This document shows positions 19,845-32,219 of a DNA stretch of 64,000 nt, one piece after another (the stretch's first letter is position 1; each line of letters begins with the position of its first letter). The stretch spans positions 124,001 to 188,000 of the forward strand of contig NZ_BMMU01000003.1 of assembly GCF_014646095.1 (NCBI RefSeq), in the 5' to 3' direction. The notes below the pieces were generated by a model. It was not told where the DNA came from. It did not search any database and saw only the letters and a program-made list of their open reading frames with translations. The translations under genes were made by a program, and so were the position numbers. Source of the stretch: Streptomyces lacrimifluminis (lineage in GTDB: Bacteria > Actinomycetota > Actinomycetes > Streptomycetales > Streptomycetaceae).

Positions 19845-21074
19845 GTGAGCAGCGACCCGTGGGGCCGCGTCGACGAGACGGGGACCGTGTACGTGCGTAC
19901 AGCCGACGGTGAGCAGGTCGTCGGTTCCTGGCAGGCCGGCTCCCCCGAGGAGGCGTTGGCCTACTTCGAGCGCAAGTACGAGGGCCTGGTTGTCGAGATC
20001 GGCCTCCTCGAAAAGCGAGTCAAGACCACCGATCTGTCCGCGAAGGACGCCCAGGTGGCGATCGACCACATCCGCGAGCAGGTGGACGCCCACCACGCGG
20101 TCGGCGATCTGGCCTCGCTGAGGGTCCGGCTGGACAAGCTCGTCGAGACCGTCGAGGCCCGCCGCGAGGAGCGCAAGCAGCAGCGGGCCAAGCAGTCCGA
20201 CGAGGCGCGGGGCGCCAAGGAGGCGCTGGTCGTCGAGGCGGAGGAGCTGGCGCAGTCCGACCAGTGGCGGTCCGCCGGCGAGCGGCTGCGCGCGCTGGTG
20301 GACACCTGGAAGGGGCTGCCTCGGCTCGACCGGAAGTCGGACGACGAGCTGTGGCACCGCTTCTCGCACGCCCGCTCGGCGTTCTCCAAGCGCCGCAAGG
20401 CACACTTCGCGTCCCTGGACGCGCAGCGCGAGGACGCCCGCAAGGCCAAGGAGAAGCTGGTCGCGGAGGCCGAGGCACTGTCGACGTCGACCGACTGGGG
20501 TCCGACGGCGGCGCGCTACCGCGAGCTGATGACGGACTGGAAGGCCGCGGGCCGTGCCCAGCGCGAGCACGAGGACGACCTGTGGAACCGCTTCCGCGGC
20601 GCCCAGGACGTGTTCTTCGCCGCGCGCAGCTCGGTCTTCGCCGAGCGGGACGCGGAACAGACCGAGAACCTCAAGCTCAAGGAGGAGCTGGCCGAGGAGG
20701 CCGAGAAGCTCCTGCCGATCACGGACCTGAAGGCGGCGCGCGCCGCTTTCCGTTCGCTCAACGAGCGCTGGGAGGCCATCGGCCATGTGCCGCGGGACTC
20801 GCGGCCGAAGGTCGAGGGCCGGATGCACACGGTCGAGCGGGCCCTTCAGGAGTCCGAGGAGACCGAGTGGCGCCGGACGAACCCGGAGGCACGCGCGCGT
20901 GCCGAGGGTCTGACCGGCCAGCTCCAGGCGGCCGTGGACAAGCTCGGCGCCCAGATCGAGACCGCCAGAGCACAGGGCAACAACGCCAGGGCCGACAAGC
21001 TCCAGAAGGAGCTGGACGGCCGTCAGGCGCTGCTGGACCAGGCACTCAAGGGTCTGCAGGAGTTCGGCGGCTAG
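19845..21074 (+). CDS. DUF349 domain-containing coiled-coil protein
   Basis: 409 residues from a GTG with a strong GGAGGAGG four bases upstream. At least three DUF349 repeats are visible, each with an LxxxWKxxGR-type core: LVDTWKGLPRLDRKSDDELW, LMTDWKAAGRAQREHEDDLW and LNERWEAIGHVPRDSRPKVE. Long charged helices at both ends suggest coiled coils. The molecular function is unknown; distant DUF349 proteins affect recombination or ribosome-related processes. It is 134 bases downstream of the cyclophilin and convergent with relA. Confidence 0.88.
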   Translation: MSSDPWGRVDETGTVYVRTADGEQVVGSWQAGSPEEALAYFERKYEGLVVEIGLLEKRVKTTDLSAKDAQVAIDHIREQVDAHHAVGDLASLRVRLDKLVETVEARREERKQQRAKQSDEARGAKEALVVEAEELAQSDQWRSAGERLRALVDTWKGLPRLDRKSDDELWHRFSHARSAFSKRRKAHFASLDAQREDARKAKEKLVAEAEALSTSTDWGPTAARYRELMTDWKAAGRAQREHEDDLWNRFRGAQDVFFAARSSVFAERDAEQTENLKLKEELAEEAEKLLPITDLKAARAAFRSLNERWEAIGHVPRDSRPKVEGRMHTVERALQESEETEWRRTNPEARARAEGLTGQLQAAVDKLGAQIETARAQGNNARADKLQKELDGRQALLDQALKGLQEFGG

Positions 21075-21130
21075 GTCGGTCCGGCGGTTCCGGTTCCGGT
21101 TCGGCAGGTTTCCCGTTGCGTCGCATTGCA

Positions 21131-21167
21131 AGAGGGGCTCCCGTACGTCTCGTACGGGAGCCCCTCT
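21131..21167. terminator. Bidirectional terminator between the DUF349 gene and relA
   Basis: A perfect 17-bp stem (AGAGGGGCTCCCGTACG and its complement) with a three-base TCT loop lies between the two convergent stops (21074 and 21183). It can serve both strands. It is the longest perfect short-loop stem among the terminators in the relA region. Confidence 0.9.
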
Positions 21168-21182
21168 GCGTACCGCTCGTGG

Positions 21183-23726
<2,544 letters not shown>

Positions 23727-23846
23727 GAGGACTCCTCGTGCGCGATCCGGGTCCCCCGGTCAGGCTCCGGAGACCCCATGGTAGCGATCCCGGGCTCCGG
23801 CATCGCGTCCAGGCCGCTGAGACGGCCTTCTACCGGAGAAACGCGT

Positions 23847-23880
23847 GAGGCGGGCACCGGATTCCTCCGGTGCCCGCCTC
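23847..23880 (-). terminator. Terminator after apt
   Basis: A perfect 15-bp stem (GAGGCGGGCACCGGA with TCCGGTGCCCGCCTC) and a TTCC loop lie 40 bases beyond the apt stop. On the minus strand it is followed by CACGCGTTTCTCC, a weak T-rich tail. It separates the secD-secF-apt unit from relA. Confidence 0.85.
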
Positions 23881-23919
23881 CGTCGCTCCATGTGTCTGCC
23901 CGCAGCCCTGTGGGATGCC

Positions 23920-24459
23920 TCAGATGGTGATCAGTGCCTCCAGCAGCGCTCCCGACAGCGCGGACTCGAGCCGCTGCCTGCCGCCGAGGAAACCGAGCTC
24001 CATGAGGATCGCCACACCCGCGACCTCCGCGCCGGCCCGCCGGATCAGCTGGACCGAGGCCTCGGCTGTACCGCCCGTGGCCAGTACGTCGTCGATCACC
24101 AGGACGCGGTCGCCCGCGTTCAGGTCCTCGGCGTGCACCTCGATCTCGGCGGAGCCGTACTCCAGGTCGTACGCCTGGCTGAGCGTGGCTCCGGGGAGCT
24201 TGCCCGCCTTGCGTACGGGGATGAAGCCCAGGCCTGCCCGGACCGCGACCGGGGCACCCAGGATGAAGCCGCGGGCCTCCAGGCCGACGATCTTCGTGGC
24301 CCCGCTGCGGACGGCGATGTCCGCCAGGGCGTCGGTGAGCGCGGTGAACGCCTCGGGGTCCGCCAGGAGCGGGGTGATGTCCTTGAACATCACCCCCGGC
24401 TCCGGGTAGTCCGCCACATCGCGGATACGGCTGAGCAGCAGTTCCCTGACCGCGGTCAT
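23920..24459 (-). CDS. apt: Adenine phosphoribosyltransferase
   Basis: 179 residues. It salvages adenine to AMP using PRPP. The PRPP-binding loop is VLVIDDVLATGGTA. The ARGFILGAPVA and KAGKLPG segments are also typical. The ATG overlaps the secF stop as ATGA, so it is translated from the secretion operon. Downstream lies relA, and the (p)ppGpp/purine association is common, though a regulatory link is inference. Confidence 0.97.
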   Translation of the reverse strand: MTAVRELLLSRIRDVADYPEPGVMFKDITPLLADPEAFTALTDALADIAVRSGATKIVGLEARGFILGAPVAVRAGLGFIPVRKAGKLPGATLSQAYDLEYGSAEIEVHAEDLNAGDRVLVIDDVLATGGTAEASVQLIRRAGAEVAGVAILMELGFLGGRQRLESALSGALLEALITI

Positions 24460-25571
24460 CGGCGCTTGCCCGAGGGCCGGCCGCGACCCCGGTTGCGGGA
24501 GGCCGGCTGGTTGCGCGGACCGACGACCGCCGGAGCGGCGTCCTCGTCCTCGTCGTCGTACGGCTGCTCGTCACTGACCGTGGCCGTCGGGGCGTCGTCC
24601 TGCCCGGCCTGCGCCCGCTTGGCCAGGACGCGCTTCTTGAGGGCCTTCATCTGCGGCTCGCGCTCCTTGAGGTCGGCGACGAGCGGCGTGGCGATGAAGA
24701 TCGAGGAGTACGCACCGGCCGCGAGGCCGACGAACAGCGACAGCGAGATGTCGTTGAGCATGCCGGCGCCGAGCACACCGCCACCGATGAACAGCAGGCC
24801 GGCGACCGGGAGGAGCGCGACCACCGTGGTGTTGATGGAGCGGACCAGGGTGCCGTTGATCGACCGGTCGGCGATCTCGCTGTAGGTCCAGCGGGTCTGC
24901 TTGGTGATGTCCTTGGTCTGCTCCTTGAGACTGTCGAAGACGACGACCGTGTCGTACAGCGAGTAACCGAGAATCGTCAGCAGACCGATCACCGTGCCTG
25001 GCGTCACCTCGAAGCCGACGAGGGCGTAGATGCCGACCGTGATGGTGATGTCGTGGATGAGCGCCACCAGCGCGGCCACGGCCATGCGCCATTCGAAGGC
25101 GATCGCCAGATAGATCACGACGAGGAACATGAAGATCACCAGGCCCTGCCAGGCCTTGTTCGCGACCTGATCGCCCCAACTGGGGCCGACCAGCTCACCG
25201 GTGATGTCCTTCTCCGGAATGCCGAGGTCGGTGGCGAGCTTCGCGGAGACCTTGTCCGCCGCCGCGGTGTCGATGGTGGCGACCTGGATGCGCAGGCCGT
25301 CCTTGCCGAGCGTCTGGACGATCGCGTCGTGGCCGGAGGCCTCCTCCGCGTACTTCTCGGCCTGGCTCACCGACACGCTGGTCTTCTCGATGGTGAAGAC
25401 GGCACCGCCCTCGAACTCGATGCCCATGTTCAGGCCGCGCACCGACAGGCCGAGGATGGCCGTGATGGTGATCAGGATCGAGAGGCCGTACCAGATGAAG
25501 CGCTTGCCGACGAAGTCGTAGCCGATCTCGCCTCGGTGGAGCCGGGCGCCGAGGGTGCCGAGTTTCGACAT
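24456..25571 (-). CDS. secF: Protein translocase subunit SecF
   Basis: 371 residues with six predicted membrane helices. SecF partners SecD to drive late stages of Sec export using the proton gradient. Helix 1 (FIWYGLSILITITAILGLSV) is followed by the periplasmic loop with MGIEFEGGAVF, and then LTILGYSLYDTVVVFD, which matches the conserved cytoplasmic-facing motif. The C-terminus is a charged extension (KRAQAGQDDAPT... RGRPSGKRR) longer than in E. coli. It starts one base after the secD stop and overlaps apt. Confidence 0.96.
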   Translation of the reverse strand: MSKLGTLGARLHRGEIGYDFVGKRFIWYGLSILITITAILGLSVRGLNMGIEFEGGAVFTIEKTSVSVSQAEKYAEEASGHDAIVQTLGKDGLRIQVATIDTAAADKVSAKLATDLGIPEKDITGELVGPSWGDQVANKAWQGLVIFMFLVVIYLAIAFEWRMAVAALVALIHDITITVGIYALVGFEVTPGTVIGLLTILGYSLYDTVVVFDSLKEQTKDITKQTRWTYSEIADRSINGTLVRSINTTVVALLPVAGLLFIGGGVLGAGMLNDISLSLFVGLAAGAYSSIFIATPLVADLKEREPQMKALKKRVLAKRAQAGQDDAPTATVSDEQPYDDEDEDAAPAVVGPRNQPASRNRGRGRPSGKRR

Positions 25572-25572
25572 C

Positions 25573-27339
25573 TCACGCCTCCTTCATGTCGACGGGCGCG
25601 GACGCGCGACGGGTGCGACGGAGCGGCGGTTTGGCGCCCAGGCGCTGCGGGTCGAGGCCGGACCAGCTGTGGCCCTCCGCGAAGAACTTCTTGCGGGCGA
25701 GGATCGTCATCAGCGGCTTGGTGAAGAAGAAGACGACGACCACGTCGAGCAGAGTGGTCAGACCGAGCGTGAACGCGAAGCCCTGGACCTTGCCGACGGT
25801 GACGATGAAGAGCACCGCGGCGGCCAGGAAGGACACGAAGTCGGAGACCAGGATGGTGCGCCGGGCACGCGGCCAGCCGCGCTCGACGGCGGGCCGCAGC
25901 GAACGGCCCTCCCGGATCTCGTCCCGGATGCGTTCGAAGAACACGATGAACGAGTCCGCGGTGATACCGATCGCGACGATCGCACCACAGACGGCCGGCA
26001 GGTTCAGCGCGAAGCCGATGCCCGGACCGAGCAGCGACATGATCACGTACGTGAGGACGGCGGAGACCAGGAGAGAGGCGATGGCGACGGCCGACAGACC
26101 CCGGTAGTAGACCACCAGGTAGACGACGACCAGGGCCAGGCCGATCGCACCCGCGATCAGACCCGCCTCCAACTGCTCGTCGCCGAGCGCGGGGCTCACC
26201 GTGCTGACGCTCGACTCGGCGAAGGTGAGCGGGAGCGCGCCGTACGACAGCATGTTGGCCAGATCCTGGGCGTCGGTCTGGGTGAAGCTGCCGGAGATCT
26301 GCGCGGAGCCGCCCGTGATCGCCGTGCTCACGTACGGGTTGGAGACGACCTCACCGTCCAGAACGATGCCGAACTCGTTCTGCGGGGCCTGGTTCTGGGC
26401 GAGGCGGCCGGTGACCTCACCGAACTGCTTGCTTCCCTTGGACGTGAAGTCCATGGTGACCTGCCAACCCGCGGCACCCTGGGTGTCGAAGACGGCCTGG
26501 GCCTTCTCGACCTCGGTGCCGTCCACCTCGGACGGGCCGAGGATGAACTTCTGCCACTGGCCCTGCGAGTTCTTGCCGCAGGCCACCGTGGGCTCACTGG
26601 GCTTGACGCCGTCACCGGTGACGGCGCGGACGGCCTTCTTGGTGCAGTCGAGCGCCGTGTACTTCGCCTGGAGCGCCGCGGTGGCCGCGTCGGCAGTGGG
26701 GGTCGCCGACGGCGACGCGCTGGTGGTCGCGGACGACGAGCCGCTCGGCGTCGGCGTCGCGTCGGCCTTCAGGGCGTCGGTGACCGGACGGCCCTGCGAG
26801 GTGGCGCTGGCCGACGGGCTGGGTGAGCCGGACGACGTCGAGGTCGCCTTGTCACCCGTCTCAGAGGCCGACGGCGAAGGGCTGCCGGACGTGCTCGCGC
26901 TCGGCGTGGGGCTGGCCGTCGCGGCGACGCCCTGCACCTCCAGGGCCAGAACGGGACGGAAGTAGAGCTTGGCGGTGGTGCCGACCTGTTCCCGGGCCTG
27001 CTTGGAGTTCGTGCCCTTGGGGATGTTGACGATGATGTTGTCGGATCCCTGGGTCTGAACCTCGGCCTCGGAAACGCCAAGACCGTTGACACGGCGGTTC
27101 ATGATGTCGACCGCGGTGTCCATGTTGGTCTTGTTGATCGCGTTCGGCTGGCCCGGCTCGTTCTTCGCCGTGAGCGTGATGCTCGTACCACCGGCCAGGT
27201 CGATGCCGAGACGCGGAGTCGTGTGTCCCGAGAGGAACATGCCTCCGGTGAGCGCCACGATGGCGATCAGAATGAGGGCCAGCGAGCGTCCTGGCTTGCT
27301 CTGGGAGCTCGCGCTCCGGCCCTTCTTAGGTGCTGCCAC
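25573..27339 (-). CDS. secD: Protein translocase subunit SecD
   Basis: 588 residues from a GTG at 27339. Helix 1 (LALILIAIVALTGGMFLSG) is followed by the DLAGGTSITL motif, the P1 periplasmic domain, then five further helices with GITADSFIVFFERIRDE. An unusual Ser/Thr/Pro/Ala-rich insertion of roughly 85 residues (about 137-220) interrupts P1. The domain resumes with LDCTKKAVRAVTGDGVKPSE. SecD works with SecF and YajC at the translocon. It follows yajC on the same strand with a 146-base gap. Confidence 0.96.
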   Translation of the reverse strand: MAAPKKGRSASSQSKPGRSLALILIAIVALTGGMFLSGHTTPRLGIDLAGGTSITLTAKNEPGQPNAINKTNMDTAVDIMNRRVNGLGVSEAEVQTQGSDNIIVNIPKGTNSKQAREQVGTTAKLYFRPVLALEVQGVAATASPTPSASTSGSPSPSASETGDKATSTSSGSPSPSASATSQGRPVTDALKADATPTPSGSSSATTSASPSATPTADAATAALQAKYTALDCTKKAVRAVTGDGVKPSEPTVACGKNSQGQWQKFILGPSEVDGTEVEKAQAVFDTQGAAGWQVTMDFTSKGSKQFGEVTGRLAQNQAPQNEFGIVLDGEVVSNPYVSTAITGGSAQISGSFTQTDAQDLANMLSYGALPLTFAESSVSTVSPALGDEQLEAGLIAGAIGLALVVVYLVVYYRGLSAVAIASLLVSAVLTYVIMSLLGPGIGFALNLPAVCGAIVAIGITADSFIVFFERIRDEIREGRSLRPAVERGWPRARRTILVSDFVSFLAAAVLFIVTVGKVQGFAFTLGLTTLLDVVVVFFFTKPLMTILARKKFFAEGHSWSGLDPQRLGAKPPLRRTRRASAPVDMKEA

Positions 27340-27485
27340 CTTCTCGTACTCCCTCTCGGGCCGCCTCGCGCCGGGTCAGCGCGGCCGGCGGCCATGACAT
27401 GGTGACGGGACTCCCTGCGAGAACCGCACGTGTCGGGGGTACGGGACGCGAGCGGATCGCGCCGCGCTCCTCCCCCGGAACGCGG

Positions 27486-27989
27486 CTACTTCGCGTCGGA
27501 CTCGCCGTCAATCTTCTTCGGCTCTTCTTCCGCCTTCACCTCAGCGGCCTCGGTCTCGCCAGCCGGCTTGTCGGCCGCGTCCTTCTTGCCGAGGTCGATG
27601 GGCTTGTCGTCGGAAGCGGCGGAAGCGTCGTCGGAGGGCTCGTCGGTCTCGGTGAGGGAGGAGGCGTCGTCCGGAACGACGGCTTCGTCGGTCTTCAGGT
27701 CGTGCTCGATGCCGTGAACGATGCGGTTGTACTCGTCGTCGCCGAGGACGGCGCCGATGGAGTTCTTCGCGAAGAGAAGCTCGACACCCGGGCCCGCGTC
27801 AAGGAGGACCGTCTCCTCGTTGACCTCCTTGACCGTCGCGTACATGCCCCCGATCGTGCGGACACCGGTACCGGGCTGCATGTCGTTACGCATCTGCGCG
27901 GCGGCCTGCTGCTTGCGCTTGGCCGAGCGGGTCATCAGGAACATGGCCCCGATGAGCACGATGAACGGGAGGAGGGTCACGATATTCAC
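27486..27989 (-). CDS. yajC: Preprotein translocase subunit YajC
   Basis: 167 residues from a GTG at 27989 (NIVTLLPFIVLIGAMFLMT), which places the single membrane helix at the very N-terminus as in known YajC proteins. The cytoplasmic part has GTGVRTIGGMYATVKEV. The acidic C-terminal tail (about 90-167), rich in Asp, Glu and Ala, makes it longer than the 110 residues of E. coli YajC. YajC is an accessory of SecDF; the order yajC-secD-secF is canonical. Confidence 0.92.
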   Translation of the reverse strand: MNIVTLLPFIVLIGAMFLMTRSAKRKQQAAAQMRNDMQPGTGVRTIGGMYATVKEVNEETVLLDAGPGVELLFAKNSIGAVLGDDEYNRIVHGIEHDLKTDEAVVPDDASSLTETDEPSDDASAASDDKPIDLGKKDAADKPAGETEAAEVKAEEEPKKIDGESDAK

Positions 27990-28164
27990 GGGACGGAATT
28001 TCCTTCGCACTACCGCGTCGGTGAGCGGCCTGGTGGATGGGGGTGTGGTCGGCGCCACCTACGAAGTTACAAAGGCGGCATCGGCGGAGTCTAAGCGAGT
28101 CCGCACTCCAGGAACAACGCTCAGCATGGCACCACGGTTCCTGAGCCTGCGAGCAGCCGCGCCC

Positions 28165-29238
28165 TCACGCCCCGAACAGGTCCTGTTGTCCGCTTCCCCC
28201 CGTTGTGGAACGGGGTGGCGTGAGGCCGAGATGCGCCCATGCGGCGGGTGTCGCGACCCGGCCGCGCGGGGTACGGGCCAGCAGTCCCTCCCGTACGAGG
28301 AAGGGCTCGGCGACCTCCTCGACGGTCTCCCGCTCCTCCCCCACCGCGACGGCCAGCGTGGACAGCCCGACCGGGCCGCCGCCGAACAGCTTGAGCAGCG
28401 CTTCGAGGACCCCTCTGTCGAGGCGGTCGAGACCGCGGGCGTCGACCTCGTAGACCTTCAGGGCCGCCTGCGCGATGTCGCGCGTGATGATGCCGTCGGC
28501 CTTCACCTGCGCGTAGTCCCGGACGCGACGCAGCAGACGGTTGGCGATGCGGGGGGTACCGCGCGAGCGGCCGGCGATCTCGGCTGCGCCCTCGGCACCG
28601 ATCTCCACGTCCAGAAGGTTCGCGGAACGGTGGATGACGCGCTGCAGCTCGGCCGGTTCGTAGAACTCCATGTGCGCGGTGAAGCCGAAGCGGTCGCGCA
28701 GCGGGGGCGGCAGCAGTCCCGCGCGCGTGGTGGCGCCGACCAGTGTGAACGGGGGCAGTTCGAGGGGGATGGCGGTGGCGCCGGGGCCCTTGCCGACGAT
28801 CACGTCGACGCGGAAGTCCTCCATCGCCATGTAGAGCATCTCCTCGGCGGGCCGGGACATGCGGTGGATCTCGTCGAGGAAGAGGACCTCTCCCTCCTGG
28901 AGGGAGGACAGGATCGCGGCCAGGTCGCCCGCGTGCTGGATGGCGGGGCCGCTGGTGATGCGGATCGGGGCCTCCATCTCGGCCGCGATGATCATCGAGA
29001 GGGTGGTCTTGCCGAGGCCGGGGGCACCGGAGAGCAGTACGTGGTCGGCGGTGGCGCCACGCGCGCGTGCGGCCCGCAGGACGAGGTCGAGTTGCTCGCG
29101 GACCTTCTCCTGGCCGATGAACTCGCCCAGGTCCTTGGGACGCAGGGCGGCCTCGACGGCCTGGTCCTCACCGTCGGCGGACGCGGCGACGAGCCGCTCG
29201 GGGGCGGTGCTCTCGTCGGTCGTGTCGTCCCAGTTCAC
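28165..29238 (-). CDS. ruvB: Holliday junction branch-migration ATPase RuvB
   Basis: 357 residues from a GTG at 29238. It is an AAA+ hexameric motor pairing with RuvA. Walker A is [11 protein letters not shown], Walker B is LFLDEIHRM and sensor 1 is [20 protein letters not shown]. The C-terminal winged helix includes [18 protein letters not shown]. It follows ruvA by 187 bases that include a G-rich hairpin. A short Gly/Ser tail ends the protein. Confidence 0.98.
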   Translation of the reverse strand: MNWDDTTDESTAPERLVAASADGEDQAVEAALRPKDLGEFIGQEKVREQLDLVLRAARARGATADHVLLSGAPGLGKTTLSMIIAAEMEAPIRITSGPAIQHAGDLAAILSSLQEGEVLFLDEIHRMSRPAEEMLYMAMEDFRVDVIVGKGPGATAIPLELPPFTLVGATTRAGLLPPPLRDRFGFTAHMEFYEPAELQRVIHRSANLLDVEIGAEGAAEIAGRSRGTPRIANRLLRRVRDYAQVKADGIITRDIAQAALKVYEVDARGLDRLDRGVLEALLKLFGGGPVGLSTLAVAVGEERETVEEVAEPFLVREGLLARTPRGRVATPAAWAHLGLTPPRSTTGGSGQQDLFGA

Positions 29239-29277
29239 TGCGTTCTCCTAGCTGGGTGCGCCGGCTGCGCGTGTCGG

Positions 29278-29303
29278 CCGGGGGTCCGGGGGTTGTCCCC
29301 CGG
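29278..29303. repeat. GGGGGTCCGGGGG hairpin motif, copy 2
   Basis: CCGGGGG pairs with CCCCCGG around TCCGGGGGTTGT in the ruvA-ruvB gap, about 40 bases upstream of the ruvB start. It matches the motif at 15533-15557 almost base for base. The remaining 29304-29425 shows no gene. Confidence 0.6.
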
Positions 29304-29425
29304 AACAGCACAGCATGCGTGTGCTCGCGGTCGCGGTCGGTCGGGTGGTTCGTGCGGAGGGCCCCGTACGGCGGTGGGGGGCGCCCCAGGTCAGCGGGCT
29401 CCTGCACGCCGGCAGGCCCCGTTGG

Positions 29426-30034
29426 TCAGCGGGCTCTGTTGAGGCTCTGCAGGGCCGCCTTCAGCAACTGGCCCACCTGGGGCGTGCCTTCGGCGGCCTC
29501 GGCCTGGGGTGCCACGGCGGCCACCGCCTCGTCGGCCTCGCGGGTCGCGTACCCGAGGCCGATCAGGGCCGCGTGCAGCTGGTCGCGCCAGCCGGTGGTG
29601 ACCGGGGAGCCGATTGCGGGGCCGGTGCCGAGGGGTGCGCCGAGGCGGTCCTTCAGTTCCAGAAGCAGTTTCTGGGCGCCCCTCTTACCGATTCCGGGCA
29701 CGGCGATCAGCGCCTTCTCGTCCGCCGTGGACACCGCGCGGCGCAGGGCGTCCGGCGAGTGAACGGCCAGCATGGCCTGGGCCAGACGGGGGCCGACACC
29801 GCTCGCGGTCTGGAGCAGTTCGAAGGTCTGCCGCTCGTCGTCGTCCTGGAAGCCGTACAGGGTCAGGGAGTCCTCGCGGACCACCAGGGAGGTGGCGAGT
29901 CTGGCCTGCTGTCCCATCCTGAGGCCCGACAGGGTGTTGGGAGCGCACTGGACGGCGATGCCGATACCGCCCACCTCGACCACAGCGGAGTCGGGAGCGA
30001 GGGCGGCGACCGGGCCGCTGACGAAGGCGATCAT
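29426..30034 (-). CDS. ruvA: Holliday junction DNA helicase subunit RuvA
   Basis: 202 residues. The N-terminal OB domain begins [16 protein letters not shown]. Tandem helix-hairpin-helix motifs are in [17 protein letters not shown] and [18 protein letters not shown]. The flexible domain III (about 150-202) binds RuvB. The ATG overlaps the ruvC stop as ATGA. RuvA clamps the four-way junction as a tetramer. Confidence 0.97.
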   Translation of the reverse strand: MIAFVSGPVAALAPDSAVVEVGGIGIAVQCAPNTLSGLRMGQQARLATSLVVREDSLTLYGFQDDDERQTFELLQTASGVGPRLAQAMLAVHSPDALRRAVSTADEKALIAVPGIGKRGAQKLLLELKDRLGAPLGTGPAIGSPVTTGWRDQLHAALIGLGYATREADEAVAAVAPQAEAAEGTPQVGQLLKAALQSLNRAR

Positions 30035-30639
30035 GCGGGGCGGCCTTTCGAGGCGGGTGCTGTTGGCGAAGCAGTTGCTTTGACGGCCTGCGCTTTGTGG
30101 AGAGCGACGGCCTGCTGGAGCCGGTTCTGCGCGACGGCCTGCTGAAGGCGTGTCTGGGCGGGCGCGCGCCAGATGTGGCAGATGGCGAGCGCGAGGGCGT
30201 CGGCGGCGTCGGCGGGTTTGGGGGGCGCGTCGAGCCGGAGCAGCCGGGTGACCATCGCGCCGACCTGGGCCTTGTCGGCGCGTCCGCTGCCGGTGACGGC
30301 GGCCTTGACCTCGCTGGGGGTGTGCAGGGCGACGGGGATGCCGCGCCGGGCCGCACACAGCATCGCGACGGCGCTGGCCTGGGCCGTGCCCATCACCGTA
30401 CGGACGTTGTGCTGGCTGAACACCCGCTCCACGGCGACGAATTCGGGCCGGTGCTCGTCGAGCCACCGCTCGATGCCCTGCTCGATGGCGACGAGACGCA
30501 GGCCCAGTTCGGCATCGGCGGGCGTGCGTACGACACCGACGCCGACCATCGTCAGCGGGCGCCCGGGGACGCCCTCGACGACACCGACCCCGCATCGGGT
30601 CAGTCCCGGGTCAACTCCGAGTACGCGCACCCGCCCCAC
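30031..30639 (-). CDS. ruvC: Crossover junction endodeoxyribonuclease RuvC
   Basis: 202 residues from a GTG at 30639 ([16 protein letters not shown]). The catalytic acids are D in GVDPG, E in VAVERVF and the DAADALALA pair. The C-terminus is extended by about 35 residues that include a near-duplicated RLQQAVA unit and an Ala/Thr/Lys tail absent from E. coli RuvC. It resolves Holliday junctions. It is the first gene of ruvC-ruvA-ruvB and is preceded by the yebC terminator region. Confidence 0.97.
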   Translation of the reverse strand: MGRVRVLGVDPGLTRCGVGVVEGVPGRPLTMVGVGVVRTPADAELGLRLVAIEQGIERWLDEHRPEFVAVERVFSQHNVRTVMGTAQASAVAMLCAARRGIPVALHTPSEVKAAVTGSGRADKAQVGAMVTRLLRLDAPPKPADAADALALAICHIWRAPAQTRLQQAVAQNRLQQAVALHKAQAVKATASPTAPASKGRPA

Positions 30640-30713
30640 CCCTCTGTCCGGTCGCGGTCCGTCGACGGTGATCTTTGCCTGCCGTCAGGCTATCCGCTGC
30701 CACTGACAACAGC

Positions 30714-30747
30714 GGCGGGCCGGTAGGACGTGTCCCACCGGCCCGCC
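30714..30747 (-). terminator. Terminator after yebC
   Basis: GGCGGGCCGGT (30714-30724) pairs perfectly with ACCGGCCCGCC (30737-30747). The inner GGAC/GTCC can extend the stem after one mismatch. It lies 24 bases beyond the yebC stop and upstream of ruvC. Confidence 0.8.
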
Positions 30748-30771
30748 GGAACCGCTCGGTTCGCGCCGGAG

Positions 30772-31524
30772 CTACGCGTCGACCTTCTCCATGACCTCGT
30801 CGCTGACATCGAAGTTGGCGAAGACGTTCTGCACGTCGTCGCTGTCCTCCAGCGCGTCGATCAGCTTGAAGATCTTCCTGGCACCGTCCTCGTCCAGCTC
30901 GACCTGCATGGTCGGGACGAAGTTGGCGTCGGCGGAGTCGTAGTCGATGCCGGCCTCCTGGAGCGCGGTGCGCACCGCGACCAGGTCGGTGGCCTCGGAG
31001 ATGACCTCGAAGGACTCACCGAGGTCGTTGACCTCCTCGGCGCCGGCCTCCAGCACGGCACCCAGGACGTCGTCCTCGGCCAGCTCACCCTTGGGGACGA
31101 CGATGACGCCCTTGCGGTGGAAGAGGTACGAGACGGAACCGGGGTCGGCCATGTTGCCGCCGTTGCGGGTCATGGCGACGCGGACGTCCGAGGCGGCGCG
31201 GTTACGGTTGTCGGTGAGGCACTCGATGAGCACCGCGACCCCGTTGGGGCCGTAACCCTCGTACATGATCGTCTCGTAGTCGGCGCCACCGGCTTCGAGG
31301 CCGGCGCCGCGCTTGACCGCGGAGTCGATGTTCTTGTTCGGAACCGAGCTCTTCTTGGCCTTCTGAATGGCATCGAACAGCGTCGGGTTGCCGGAAGGGT
31401 CGGCGCCGCCCGTACGTGCCGCAACCTCGATGTTTTTGATCATCTTCGCGAAGAGCTTGCCGCGCTTGGCGTCGATCACGGCCTTCTTGTGCTTCGTCGT
31501 AGCCCATTTAGAGTGGCCGGACAT
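30772..31524 (-). CDS. YebC/PmpR family protein (TACO1-like)
   Basis: 250 residues from the ATG of [18 protein letters not shown], the hallmark N-terminus. The three-domain fold is supported by [20 protein letters not shown] and FHRKGVIVV. Members were first called transcription regulators; more recent work on the family links YebC proteins to translation of polyproline-type sequences. The gene precedes ruvC, its usual neighbour. It follows pdxT by 48 bases. Confidence 0.96.
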   Translation of the reverse strand: MSGHSKWATTKHKKAVIDAKRGKLFAKMIKNIEVAARTGGADPSGNPTLFDAIQKAKKSSVPNKNIDSAVKRGAGLEAGGADYETIMYEGYGPNGVAVLIECLTDNRNRAASDVRVAMTRNGGNMADPGSVSYLFHRKGVIVVPKGELAEDDVLGAVLEAGAEEVNDLGESFEVISEATDLVAVRTALQEAGIDYDSADANFVPTMQVELDEDGARKIFKLIDALEDSDDVQNVFANFDVSDEVMEKVDA

Positions 31525-31572
31525 CTGCCTGTCTCCTTCGCGTAACCCGTCTCTGTACGAACCCCAGAGATC

Positions 31573-32214
31573 CTACAAGGACTCCGCTGTACGGTCCGCG
31601 CCCACGGCGCGTGCCATGTGGGCCCGCACCATGTCGACGAACAGGGAGTGGACGCGGTGGTCGCCGGTCAGTTCCGGGTGGAACGACGTGGCGAGCGCGT
31701 TGCCCTGGCGTACGGCGACGATGTGACCGGCGTGCTCGGCGAGCACCTCGGCCTCGGCGCCCACGGACTCGACCCAGGGGGCACGGATGAAGACGCCCTC
31801 CACAGGATCGCCCGCCACACCCTTCACGTCGATCGCCGCTTCGAAGGACTCGTTCTGGCGTCCGAAGGCGTTGCGGCGCACGATCATGTCGATGCCACCG
31901 ACGGTCTCCTGGCCCGAGCGCGGGTCCAGGATCTTGTCGGCGAGCATGATCATGCCGGCGCAGGTGCCGTAGACGGGCAGTCCGGCGCGCACGCGCGCGC
32001 GGAGGGGCTCCATCACGCCGAAGAGAACAGCCAGCTTGGAGATGGTGGTGGACTCACCGCCGGGGATGATCAGGCCGTCCACCTCGGCGAGTTCCTCGGG
32101 GCGCCGGACCGGCCTGGCCAGGGCGTCCGCCTCGGCCAGGGCGATGAGGTGCTCCTGTACGTCGCCCTGGAGGGCCAGGACACCTACGACGGGAGTGTCG
32201 TACATGGGTGACAT
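31573..32214 (-). CDS. pdxT: Pyridoxal 5'-phosphate synthase glutaminase subunit PdxT
   Basis: 213 residues from the ATG at 32214; an ATG at 32205 would also fit and neither has a clear ribosome site. It is a class I glutaminase supplying ammonia to PdxS. The nucleophile cysteine is in [10 protein letters not shown]. The catalytic His/Glu are in FHPELTGD. The oxyanion [10 protein letters not shown] motif is near residue 50. It starts five bases after the pdxS stop, so the two are co-translated. Confidence 0.97.
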   Translation of the reverse strand: MSPMYDTPVVGVLALQGDVQEHLIALAEADALARPVRRPEELAEVDGLIIPGGESTTISKLAVLFGVMEPLRARVRAGLPVYGTCAGMIMLADKILDPRSGQETVGGIDMIVRRNAFGRQNESFEAAIDVKGVAGDPVEGVFIRAPWVESVGAEAEVLAEHAGHIVAVRQGNALATSFHPELTGDHRVHSLFVDMVRAHMARAVGADRTAESL

Positions 32215-32219
32215 GAGTG

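Noticed and set aside
25053..27092. Several frames opposite secF and secD
   Set aside because: All are antisense to complete Sec genes and show only Arg/Asp-rich low-complexity products.
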